Below, piece by piece: positions 55,550 through 63,115 of a stretch of DNA of 64,000 nucleotides. The DNA lies in contig CAJTVL010000015.1 in assembly GCA_910579425.1 (NCBI GenBank), positions 1 to 64,000 on the forward strand. Reading direction: 5' to 3'. Numbering within the stretch: the first letter of the stretch is position 1; every line of letters starts with the position of its first letter. Below the pieces are notes generated by a model. That model was not told the DNA's origin. It saw only the letters and a list, made by a program, of their open reading frames with translations, and searched no databases. This stretch comes from an uncultured Lachnospiraceae bacterium. GTDB lineage: Bacteria > Bacillota > Clostridia > Lachnospirales > Lachnospiraceae. Both the position numbers and the translations under genes were made by a program.

Positions 55550-57088
55550 TTATTTTACGAGCAGTGACTTTCCTGTCATCTCTTCTGGCTGCTCCATCCC
55601 CATCAGTTCAATTAAGGTGGGAATAATATCAGCCAGGCATCCGCCCTCTCTCAAACGGTAAGCCGGATCAGCATTTACCAGGATAAAAGGAACCGGATTG
55701 GTGGTATGAGCGGTAAAAGGCGCCCCTGTCTCATAGTCCACAAGCTGCTCTGCATTCCCGTGGTCGGCGCAGATAAAGAGCTGTCCGTCCACTTCCCTGA
55801 TGGCGTCCACTGCCTTTCCTACACACTCGTCCACTGCCTCAACCGCCTTGATCGCAGCGGCTTCCACACCGGTATGTCCTACCATATCCGGGTTTGCAAA
55901 GTTAATGATGATCACATCATATTTGCCGGATTTAATGGATTCTACCAGTCTGTCGCAGACTTCGTATGCACTCATCTGAGGCTTTAAGTCATAAGTTGCC
56001 ACATCCTTGGGGGAATTTACTAAAATTCTGTCCTCCCCCTCGTTGGGCTCCTCCACACCGCCGTTGAAGAAGAAAGTAACATGAGCATATTTCTCTGTCT
56101 CCGCGATCCTGGCCTGCTTCATATGGTTTACAGCCAGCCATTCCCCAAAGGTGTTGGTAACGGAAATTTTGTGGAAAGCCACATCCTTGTTAGGGATGGT
56201 AGGGTCATAGTCGGAGAAGCAGACATAAACCAGATCCAGCCTTTTTCCTCTCTCGAATCTGGAAAAATCATCGTCACAGAAGCTGTGGGTGATCTCTCTT
56301 GCACGGTCCGGGCGGAAGTTGAAGAAAATCACGGAATCCCCGTCCTGAATCGTGGCAACCGGCGCGCCCTCCTTTTGAACAACGGTGGGTTTTACAAATT
56401 CGTCGGTCTCTTTCCTGTCGTAGGAAGCCTGTATCCCTGCAGGGCCGCTTTCTGCCTTAAGTCCCTCGCCCCTGGTGAGTGCGTCATAAGCCAGCTTCAC
56501 CCTGTCATAATTGTTATCTCTGTCCATGGCGTAATAACGTCCCATCACAGTGGCAATCTCGCCTACACCGATTTTTTTCATTTCCGCTTCCAAATCCTGC
56601 GCATAGCCCTTCCCGCTGGCAGGAGGCGTATCACGGCCGTCCAGGAAGCAGTGTACATATACCTTGGAAAGTCCGTTTCTTTTTGCCAGTTCAAGCAGTC
56701 CGTACAGATGGGTATTGTGGCTGTGAACGCCGCCGTCCGAAAGGAGCCCGAACATATGAAGGGAGGAATCTTTTTCCTTACAGTTCTCCACCGCTTTCAG
56801 CAAGGCAGGATTTTCAAAAAATGTGCCGTCCTGAATTTCCTTGGTGATTCTTGTAAGTTCCTGATAAACGATCCGTCCGGCTCCCATATTCAGGTGCCCT
56901 ACCTCGGAGTTTCCCATCTGTCCCTCGGGAAGCCCCACCGCCATACCGCTGGCATTTCCCTTGACAAAAGGATACTGAGCCATCAGGCCGTCCATCACAG
57001 GAGTTTTGGCCTCTGCCACCGCGTTGCCGTCCTTACGGTCATTTAAGCCATATCCGTCCAAAATCATCAATACTGTAGGTCTTTTCAT
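55550..57088 (-). CDS. gpmI: 2,3-bisphosphoglycerate-independent phosphoglycerate mutase
   Basis: Interconverts 3- and 2-phosphoglycerate in glycolysis with two Mn2+ ions. The 512-residue protein has the alkaline-phosphatase-superfamily start VLMILDGYGLNDRKDGNAV, the catalytic serine motif GNSEVGHLNMGAGRIVYQ, HCFLDGRDTPP, RYYAMDRDNN, NFRPDRAREIT, NFANPDMVGHTG and ICADHGNAEQ. The ATG at 57088 (second of two) has AGGAG at 6 bases. It stands as a single gene with its own promoter and terminator; no other glycolytic genes are nearby. Confidence 0.97.
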   Translation of the reverse strand: MKRPTVLMILDGYGLNDRKDGNAVAEAKTPVMDGLMAQYPFVKGNASGMAVGLPEGQMGNSEVGHLNMGAGRIVYQELTRITKEIQDGTFFENPALLKAVENCKEKDSSLHMFGLLSDGGVHSHNTHLYGLLELAKRNGLSKVYVHCFLDGRDTPPASGKGYAQDLEAEMKKIGVGEIATVMGRYYAMDRDNNYDRVKLAYDALTRGEGLKAESGPAGIQASYDRKETDEFVKPTVVQKEGAPVATIQDGDSVIFFNFRPDRAREITHSFCDDDFSRFERGKRLDLVYVCFSDYDPTIPNKDVAFHKISVTNTFGEWLAVNHMKQARIAETEKYAHVTFFFNGGVEEPNEGEDRILVNSPKDVATYDLKPQMSAYEVCDRLVESIKSGKYDVIIINFANPDMVGHTGVEAAAIKAVEAVDECVGKAVDAIREVDGQLFICADHGNAEQLVDYETGAPFTAHTTNPVPFILVNADPAYRLREGGCLADIIPTLIELMGMEQPEEMTGKSLLVK

Positions 57089-57153
57089 CATCTTCTCCTC
57101 TTTCCTTTTTATTCTCTATTCCGGTTGTCACAGACACTTTTTTCCATCCATAA

Positions 57154-57182
57154 ATTATACACTCTTTTGGGGACCCGCGCAA
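57154..57182 (-). promoter_or_regulatory. Sigma-A promoter of gpmI
   Basis: The minus strand shows TTGCGC, a 17-base spacer and perfect TATAAT, about 65 bases before the gpmI start codon. Confidence 0.72.
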
Positions 57183-57199
57183 CAATTTTCGTTTTCATC

Positions 57200-58372
57200 T
57201 CAGGCGTAAGCTTTATCCACATCAATCACCGCAAAATAATTTCCCTCCAGTTCTCCGATTTTTTCTTCAATATAGGAAACCACCTCGCCGTCCGACAGGG
57301 GATAGCCGAAGGGCACCACCACATCAAAAATCAGGTTGGTGTGGGTGGGGCCGTGAACCATGCGAAAATCATGAAACGCCACTTTTCCGTCCATTCCCCT
57401 GATAATATCCGCCACATGGCTCTTCATCTCGTTGGTCAGCGCGTCATCCACACACACCGGATCCATGTGGATCACGGCGCTGCAGCTTAGCTCCCTTGCC
57501 AGTTTATGTTCGATCAGGTCAATCATATCATGGAGAGCCAGAATATCGCCTGAGGAGGGGACTTCCACATGGACTGAAAGCATCACTCTGCCGGGCCCGT
57601 AGTTGTGAACCACCAGGTCGTGAAGTCCTAAAACGCCCTGAGCCTTATATTCCATAATGATTCTTTCCACCTTTTTTACAAATTCCGGCTCGGGCGGCTG
57701 TCCCAAAAGAGGGCTCACCGTATCTTTCATGGCGTCTACCCCTGTCCAGAACACGAAAAGGGCAACTAAAATACCGCACCAGCCGTCAATCTGGACATTG
57801 GCAAACACGGCAAGCAGGGTGGTCGCAAGCACCACTGTAGTAGAAATGCTGTCACTGATACTGTCCTTCGCCGTGGCCATCATGGCCGCACTGTCTATTT
57901 TTTTTGCCACCATGCGGTTATAAAAAAACATATAAAGCTTCACGCAGATAGAAATAAGTAAAACGACAAGAGCCGCCCCGCCAGCCCTGACCGGAACGGG
58001 ATTTATGATTTTGTCCAGGGAAGATTTGAACAGCTCAGCCCCCATAAGCAGGATGAGCACCGAAACTAAAAGCCCGGCAATATACTCGATCCTGCCATGC
58101 CCAAAGGGATGGTCGCTGTCCGGCTTTTGTCCCGCCATCTTAAAGCCCACCAGCGTAATCACGGAAGACCCCGCATCCGAAAGGTTATTGAAGGCATCCG
58201 CCATGATGGCTATGGAGCCGGAAATCTGGCCCATTACAAATTTAAGGAAGAACAAAAAAATATTGAAGCATATTCCTGCGCCGCCGCAGAGCATGCCGTA
58301 TGCCTGCCTTACCCGGGGCATCGAAGTGTCCTGATAATCCTTGATCAACCATTTTGCCAATACTGAAATCAT
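57200..58372 (-). CDS. Cation diffusion facilitator family transporter
   Basis: A 390-residue metal/proton antiporter. Six helices occupy residues about 30-230 (GGAGICFNIFLFFLKFVMGQ, GLLVSVLILLMGAELFKSSL), with the CDF signature SGSIAIMADAFNNLSDAGSS, the metal residues in DAFNNLSD, and HPFGHGRIEYIAG. The C-terminal cytoplasmic domain is about 160 residues, longer than usual and containing HDLVVHNYGPGRVMLSVHVEV. Substrates in this family are Zn2+, Fe2+, Mn2+ or Co2+; the sequence does not decide. The start follows GAGGAAAAGAT. Confidence 0.92.
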   Translation of the reverse strand: MISVLAKWLIKDYQDTSMPRVRQAYGMLCGGAGICFNIFLFFLKFVMGQISGSIAIMADAFNNLSDAGSSVITLVGFKMAGQKPDSDHPFGHGRIEYIAGLLVSVLILLMGAELFKSSLDKIINPVPVRAGGAALVVLLISICVKLYMFFYNRMVAKKIDSAAMMATAKDSISDSISTTVVLATTLLAVFANVQIDGWCGILVALFVFWTGVDAMKDTVSPLLGQPPEPEFVKKVERIIMEYKAQGVLGLHDLVVHNYGPGRVMLSVHVEVPSSGDILALHDMIDLIEHKLARELSCSAVIHMDPVCVDDALTNEMKSHVADIIRGMDGKVAFHDFRMVHGPTHTNLIFDVVVPFGYPLSDGEVVSYIEEKIGELEGNYFAVIDVDKAYA

Positions 58373-58592
58373 ATCTTTTCCTCTTTTTCATTGAACTTTC
58401 CGGCCCGGTTTTACAACATAACCGGAATCCATAATTATCATTCTATTTCATTTCCGCCCAAAATACAATTCCAAAATATATTTGCACATAAAGGTGTATT
58501 CCAAAAAGCGAAAGCATGCTACAATATGCTTATGGCAGATCAGCCATACCGAAAGGAATCTATCATCAGTTGCCAGGTACGGGAGGTACACT

Positions 58593-60293
58593 ATGCCAAG
58601 AGTGATCGGTATCGGACATCAGGATTTTGAAACACTGATCCAAAATGATTACTTTTATATCGACAAGACATACTTTATAAAAGAATGGTGGGAAAACGGC
58701 GATTTTGTCACGCTCATTACCCGCCCCAGACGTTTTGGTAAAACACTGAACATGAGTATGCTGCAGCAATTTTTCTCTTTGGATTACAGGGATAAACAAC
58801 ATTTATTTGAGAATCTGTCCATCTGGAAGGAAGAAAAATACCGTGGACTTCAGGGAACTTACCCTGTCATCAGTCTTTCCTTTGCAAATGTAAAAGAAAC
58901 TGTTTTTTCAGATGCCCGAAAAGTCATCTGCCAGATCATTGCAGATTTATATCGGAAATATGATTTTTTACTGGAAAGCGGCCTGCTAAATGCAGAGGAA
59001 CAAAAGGCTTACCGCCGGGTATCCGCAGATATGGAAAAATATCTGGTATCCGGCTCTTTAAAGGCTTTATCCGATTATCTTTCCCGCTACTACAGGAAAA
59101 AAGTCATCATCCTGTTAGATGAATACGATACCCCTATGCAGGAAGCCTATGTGAATGGTTATTGGAAGGAATTGGCAGACTTCCTGAAAGGGCTTTTTAA
59201 TGCCACCTTCAAGACGAATCCTTTCCTTGAACGCGCCATCATGACCGGCATTACCCGGATCAGCAAGGAATCTATTTTTTCGGAGCTGAATAACCTGACC
59301 GTTATCACATCCACATCCGATTTATATTCGGATAGTTTTGGATTTTCCGAAAAAGAAGTCTTCTGCGCGTTAACCGAATATCAGATGAACGGCCAAAGAG
59401 ATGAGGTCAAATACTGGTACGATGGATTTACTTTCGGGAAAAAGCATGACATATACAATCCCTGGTCTATTTTGAATTATCTTAAAACAGGGAAGCTGGC
59501 AGCCTATTGGGCCAATACCAGCAGCAATAACCTGGTCGGGAAACTGATCCGTGAGGCCGGAAGTAATGTAAAAATCATCATGGAAGACCTGCTGAAAGGA
59601 AAAGCTTTTCATACGGAAATTGACGAACAGCTTGTATTTAACCAGTTGGATTACCGCGAAAGCGCTATCTGGAGCCTGTTACTTGCAAGCGGTTATCTGC
59701 GGGTGGAGCGCTTTGCTTTTAACAAAGAACTGGGGCGTGAGGAATACGACCTGACACTCACCAACCGGGAAGTCCGCATGATGTTTGAGCGGATCATCCG
59801 GGACTGGTTCCTGGAATATACACCGGCCTACAATGAATTTGTCAAAGCCCTGCTTACAGATGACGTAAAAGCAATGAATGCATACATGAACAGGGTTGCG
59901 CTGGCAACCTTCAGTTTTTTTGACACCGGCAAAACTCCATCCGGCGAAGAACCGGAACGCTTCTATCACGGATTTGTGTTGGGGCTTTTGGTAGACCTCC
60001 GCAGTCGGTATACCTTGACGTCCAACCGGGAGAGCGGCTTCGGAAGATATGATGTGCTGCTTGAGCCCACACATGCGGAAGATGATGGAATCATCCTGGA
60101 ATTTAAGGTGCAGGACAGTAAGGAAGAAAAAGAACTCTCCGATACCGTAAAAGCCGCCCTGGAACAGATAAAAGAAAAGGGATATGAAGCGGTTCTGACC
60201 GCAAAAGGAATCCCTGAGGGTAAAATAAGGAAATATGGCTTTGCTTTTTGTGGGAAAAAGGTTTTGATCGGGAAAGACATGGGAACAGTATGA
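58593..60293 (+). CDS. AAA-ATPase-like protein with C-terminal PD-(D/E)XK nuclease domain
   Basis: A 566-residue protein of the family with PF09820-like AAA and PF08011-like nuclease domains. N-terminal FETLIQNDYFYIDKTYFIKEW, a P-loop variant TRPRRFGKTLNMSML, Walker-B-like VIILLDEYDTPM, and sensor region MTGITRISKESIFSELNN. C-terminal nuclease motif RESGFGRYDVLLEP (D) and IILEFKVQ (ExK). These genes are multicopy in gut Firmicutes and Bacteroidetes and their role is unknown; defence or mobile-element functions are guesses. The ATG at 58593 follows GGGAGG at 6 bases; the longer open frame upstream overlaps the leader. Confidence 0.85.
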   Translation: MPRVIGIGHQDFETLIQNDYFYIDKTYFIKEWWENGDFVTLITRPRRFGKTLNMSMLQQFFSLDYRDKQHLFENLSIWKEEKYRGLQGTYPVISLSFANVKETVFSDARKVICQIIADLYRKYDFLLESGLLNAEEQKAYRRVSADMEKYLVSGSLKALSDYLSRYYRKKVIILLDEYDTPMQEAYVNGYWKELADFLKGLFNATFKTNPFLERAIMTGITRISKESIFSELNNLTVITSTSDLYSDSFGFSEKEVFCALTEYQMNGQRDEVKYWYDGFTFGKKHDIYNPWSILNYLKTGKLAAYWANTSSNNLVGKLIREAGSNVKIIMEDLLKGKAFHTEIDEQLVFNQLDYRESAIWSLLLASGYLRVERFAFNKELGREEYDLTLTNREVRMMFERIIRDWFLEYTPAYNEFVKALLTDDVKAMNAYMNRVALATFSFFDTGKTPSGEEPERFYHGFVLGLLVDLRSRYTLTSNRESGFGRYDVLLEPTHAEDDGIILEFKVQDSKEEKELSDTVKAALEQIKEKGYEAVLTAKGIPEGKIRKYGFAFCGKKVLIGKDMGTV

Positions 60294-60309
60294 ATGCGCT
60301 GCCGGTGAT

Positions 60310-60378
60310 ATATGCTCTAAATGACTTCTTAATCACGAGGTTTTCTCATGGTTAGTGAAGAACTCATTTAGAGCATAT
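60310..60378. repeat. Long inverted repeat downstream of the AAA/nuclease gene
   Basis: ATATGCTCTAAATGA (60310-60324) and TCATTTAGAGCATAT (60364-60378) are perfect 15-base arms; after one mismatch a further TTCTT/AAGAA pairs. The 39-base interior and lack of a T run argue against a simple terminator. It may be a miniature mobile element end pair or a structured 3' end. Confidence 0.55.
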
Positions 60379-60439
60379 TTCATATAAGGAGGCAGAAGAA
60401 AGGTATCCTTCCGCCTCTCTTTGTCTGGCGCTGATAGAA

Positions 60440-60994
60440 TCATGTTTCTGTATTATCCAGGCCGGAATTACCGTCATTTTTCTTCAGCGAAGAAATCCAT
60501 GTTTCGATTGCCCTGGCAAGAATAAGCTGCTGCTGCAGAACTGCCATTCCATTTTCGGGAACGTCCGGTATATTTTCCTTCGCAAGAAAGTTTTCTTCCA
60601 GATAGGATTTTAATTGCTTGATGTTGCTCTCAATATTTGTCAGACATACATTCTGCTTTTCTTGTGGGAGGCTGTCCAGGTTTACAATCACAGCATTAAA
60701 ATCCAGATAAATGTGAATGGACTTTGCGGCAATTTCCAGCATAAGTTTTTCAAATTCCTGCTCTCCCTGCCGGGTTAATGAATAGACGGCTTTTTCCGGC
60801 ATTTTTCCCTCTTTCTCAATACGGCTTTTGATGAATCCTTTTTCTTCCAGTTGAAGGACTTTTTTATAAATTGAGGGAGTGCTGATTTTTACCCATTTGG
60901 ATATGTTACGGTACTCAACCAGTTTTTGAATATCGTAGGCGCTTAAAGATTCCCTTTTCAAAATTCCCAGTACAATTAGGTCGATTGTGGCCAT
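60440..60994 (-). CDS. PadR-family transcriptional regulator
   Basis: A 184-residue regulator with an N-terminal winged helix (DLIVLGILKRESLSAYDIQKL, TPSIYKKVLQLEEKGFIKSRI, PEKAVYSLTRQGEQEFEKLM) and a C-terminal helical dimerisation domain (PadR/Vir_act group). The start follows CAAAGGAGAACGA. It is divergent from a MATE exporter; PadR proteins commonly repress an adjacent drug exporter and release it on ligand binding. Operator candidates lie between the two genes. Confidence 0.92.
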   Translation of the reverse strand: MATIDLIVLGILKRESLSAYDIQKLVEYRNISKWVKISTPSIYKKVLQLEEKGFIKSRIEKEGKMPEKAVYSLTRQGEQEFEKLMLEIAAKSIHIYLDFNAVIVNLDSLPQEKQNVCLTNIESNIKQLKSYLEENFLAKENIPDVPENGMAVLQQQLILARAIETWISSLKKNDGNSGLDNTET

Positions 60995-61013
60995 ATTCGT
61001 TCTCCTTTGATAC

Positions 61014-61099
61014 TTGACATATGCTATAAATTATAGTAGTATATTCTCTGTTGCGCAACTATTATAATTTATAGTAATATAAATAGTAGTATCAGTCAA
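61014..61099. promoter_or_regulatory. Face-to-face promoters and palindromic operators between padR-type and MATE genes
   Basis: Plus-strand promoter: TTGACA (61014-61019), 17 bases, TAGTAT (61037-61042). Minus-strand promoter: TTGACT (61094-61099), 17 bases, TACTAT (61071-61076). Between and within them are the perfect palindrome CTATAAATTATAG (61024-61036), a similar imperfect one at 61059-61074, and the central palindrome TTGCGCAA (61051-61058). TATAGTA(G/A)TAT is repeated 38 bases apart. A single repressor could block both promoters. Confidence 0.65.
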
Positions 61100-61117
61100 G
61101 CGAAAGGAGAAAACGAC

Positions 61118-62503
61118 ATGAACGAGCAAAGCAAGAAAATGGAACTACTGGGGGCTGTGCCAATACCAAAGGCTCTTTTGGCGCTGGGACTGCCAACTAT
61201 GATAGGTATGCTGATTAACGCACTTTATAATCTGGCAGATACCTATTTTGTCGGTGGATTAGGTACGGATCAGATGGGGGCGGTTACGGTAGCTTTCCCT
61301 TTAGGGCAGATTGTTGTCGGCCTGGGGCTGCTTTTCGGGAACGGGGCGGCGGCATATCTTTCCAGACTGTTGGGGCGAGGGGATAAAGATACCGCTGATA
61401 AGGTAGCCAGCACAGCTTTATACAGCAGCGTATTAATTGGGGCGATTGTTATTATAGGCTCCGTCATATTTCTGAAACCCATATTAAATCAGATAGGCGC
61501 ATTGGAAAGCGTTATGCCTTATGCGATTACCTATACCAGCATTTACATCACGTTTTCCATTTTTAATGTTTTCAATGTCACCATGAATAATATCGTGTCA
61601 AGTGAGGGAGCCGCAAAGACAGCCATGTGTGCATTGATGGCCGGCGCTGTCCTGAACGTGATATTAGACCCTATTTTTATCTATGTCCTGAATCTTGGAG
61701 TTGCCGGCGCAGCCATTGCCACCGCCATTTCTCAAGTGATTTCCACGGTGGTTTACCTGTGCTATATCTTCCGGAAAAAAAGCATATTTCATTTTCGTAT
61801 GAAAGACTGTTGCTTTTCAAAGGAGATAATGTCTGAAATTTTGAAAATAGGGATTCCCACATTGCTCTTTCAGGTTCTGACCAGTATGTCAATCAGCATG
61901 ATAAACAATGGGGCAAAAGAATATGGCGGCTCTGCCCTTGCTGCCATGGGGCCGCTTACAAAAATTATGTCCATGGGAACTTTGATTGTTTTCGGTTTCC
62001 TGAAAGGATTTCAGCCAATCGCCGGATTCAGCTACGGAGCAAAAAAGTTTGACCGCTTGTATGAAGCGATTAAAACCTCCGTTCTGTGGTCAACCATATT
62101 CTGTGTGGTTTTTGGTTTGATAGCTGCTATATTCCCGTCACAGATTATGGCATTGTTTACAAAAGGAGATACCGAAATGATTCGGATTGGTGCGGCTGCG
62201 CTACGGGCAAATGGTCTGTCATTTATCCTTTTTGGATTTTATACCGTGTACTCCTTCCTGTTTCTTGTAATGGGAAAAGCAAAAGAGGGCTGCTTTCTTG
62301 GCGCTTGCCGACAGGGAATCTGCTTTGTGACGGTTATCTGGTTCCTGCCAGGGATTTTAGGATTAAATGGTGTCATTTACGCCCAGCCGGTTGCTGATGT
62401 TCTGGCCGCCATTATCACTGTTTTTATGGCTTTGAATCTTCACAAAAAACTGTCCGTTGAAGAATCCTGTATGGCTTTGCAATCAGGAACACCGGAAAAA
62501 TAG
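61118..62503 (+). CDS. MATE family efflux transporter (PadR-linked)
   Basis: A 461-residue exporter with twelve predicted helices in two halves (LALGLPTMIGMLINALYNLADTYFVGGLG in the first; LKIGIPTLLFQVLTSMSISMINNGAKEYGG in the second). It differs clearly from the MATE at 49905-51281 and resembles the MepA-like group by its start EQSKKMELLGAVPIPKALLAL. The start follows AAAGGAG. Control by the divergent PadR-type protein is likely from the operators between them. Confidence 0.92.
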   Translation: MNEQSKKMELLGAVPIPKALLALGLPTMIGMLINALYNLADTYFVGGLGTDQMGAVTVAFPLGQIVVGLGLLFGNGAAAYLSRLLGRGDKDTADKVASTALYSSVLIGAIVIIGSVIFLKPILNQIGALESVMPYAITYTSIYITFSIFNVFNVTMNNIVSSEGAAKTAMCALMAGAVLNVILDPIFIYVLNLGVAGAAIATAISQVISTVVYLCYIFRKKSIFHFRMKDCCFSKEIMSEILKIGIPTLLFQVLTSMSISMINNGAKEYGGSALAAMGPLTKIMSMGTLIVFGFLKGFQPIAGFSYGAKKFDRLYEAIKTSVLWSTIFCVVFGLIAAIFPSQIMALFTKGDTEMIRIGAAALRANGLSFILFGFYTVYSFLFLVMGKAKEGCFLGACRQGICFVTVIWFLPGILGLNGVIYAQPVADVLAAIITVFMALNLHKKLSVEESCMALQSGTPEK

Positions 62504-62557
62504 GAACTGTCATAATGGGTAAGGTATGCTGATTTCTAAAGCCAGACGCATAATGCG

Positions 62558-62598
62558 GAGAGCCTGCTTCCTTTGGTATGGGAATGCAGGCTCTCTTT
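62558..62598 (+). terminator. Terminator-like hairpin after the MATE gene
   Basis: GAGAGCCTGC and GCAGGCTCTC form a 10-bp stem, extended by TTCC/GGAA inside, followed by TTTCA. The T run is short, so termination may be partial. Confidence 0.6.
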
Positions 62599-62673
62599 CA
62601 TGTTATGTATCAGATTCAATTCCTTTACAAAATATCTCTGGAGAAGGAAATTTGCAGATAATGAAAAATGTGG

Positions 62674-62702
62674 TTGACAAATCCATTGAAACAGCGTATG
62701 TT
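62674..62702 (+). promoter_or_regulatory. Sigma-A promoter of the 48-codon ORF upstream of the ABC exporter
   Basis: Consensus TTGACA, a 17-base spacer and TATGTT, about 35 bases ahead of the small ORF start codon. Confidence 0.72.
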
Positions 62703-62744
62703 AGATTTGTATCTATTCACCGGCACACAAGAAAGGAGGGTATT

Positions 62745-62891
62745 ATGATCACTGTACGTTTTAACTTAAATTCTGTAGGTTCAAATTTAATAAGATGTTC
62801 AAGATTTACATTACCTGACTGCCTGTGCTGGTTTGATCACTTTTTCCGAAGGCAACGTGTGACAGATTCTCTGCCCTTTTTCCGGAAGTAA
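62745..62891 (+). CDS. Small ORF (48 aa), possible leader of the ABC exporter
   Basis: A 48-codon ORF with an excellent ribosome site (AAAGGAGGG, 4 bases before ATG), a consensus promoter upstream and a terminator 31 bases after its stop, followed by an ABC exporter gene. The product (MITVRFNLNSVGSNLIRCSR, then LPDCLCWFDHFFRRQRV) has three Cys and a basic C-terminus and matches nothing I know. The arrangement resembles the Bacillus bmrB leader ahead of bmrCD, where ribosome stalling on a small ORF prevents termination. A longer in-frame ORF from 62526 is open but lacks a ribosome site. Confidence 0.55.
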   Translation: MITVRFNLNSVGSNLIRCSRFTLPDCLCWFDHFFRRQRVTDSLPFFRK

Positions 62892-62922
62892 TTTCACACC
62901 AAACAGATTATGCAGCTTTCTG

Positions 62923-62953
62923 CAGCCACGGTAATTGCCGTGGCTGTTTTTTT
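62923..62953 (+). terminator. Intrinsic terminator between the small ORF and the ABC exporter
   Basis: CAGCCACGG, a 6-base loop, CCGTGGCTG and then TTTTTTT. It would stop most transcripts from the 62674 promoter before the exporter gene unless relieved. Confidence 0.88.
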
Positions 62954-62959
62954 ACATAA

Positions 62960-63060
62960 GGACAGTTCGCGAAGCGTACTGTCCGTTGTTTGCGCAGGCC
63001 CATGCACAAAGCGCTACAGCGCTTGGAAATATGCCGCAAAAGCGGCGCGCGAGTAAGGAG
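62960..63060 (+). repeat. Hairpin-rich spacer with interspersed repeat copy C
   Basis: A GGACAGT/ACTGTCC hairpin (62960-62984) is followed by repeat copy C (62991-63060): TGCGCAGGCCC, an AGCGCT/AGCGCT hairpin, GGAAAT and GCGGCGCGCGAGTAAGGA. The start and end boxes match copies A and B; the middle differs. It ends about 55 bases before the exporter start codon. Confidence 0.6.
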
Positions 63061-63115
63061 AAAAGCAAGTAACTGACGCCCCAATTTACAGGCGTTGGCA
63101 GAATGGAGGATTACT

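Noticed and set aside
62526..62744. N-terminal extension of the 48-codon ORF upstream of the ABC exporter
   Set aside because: The longer frame starts without a ribosome site, runs through the terminator-like hairpin and the promoter, and the inner ATG has an ideal Shine-Dalgarno.
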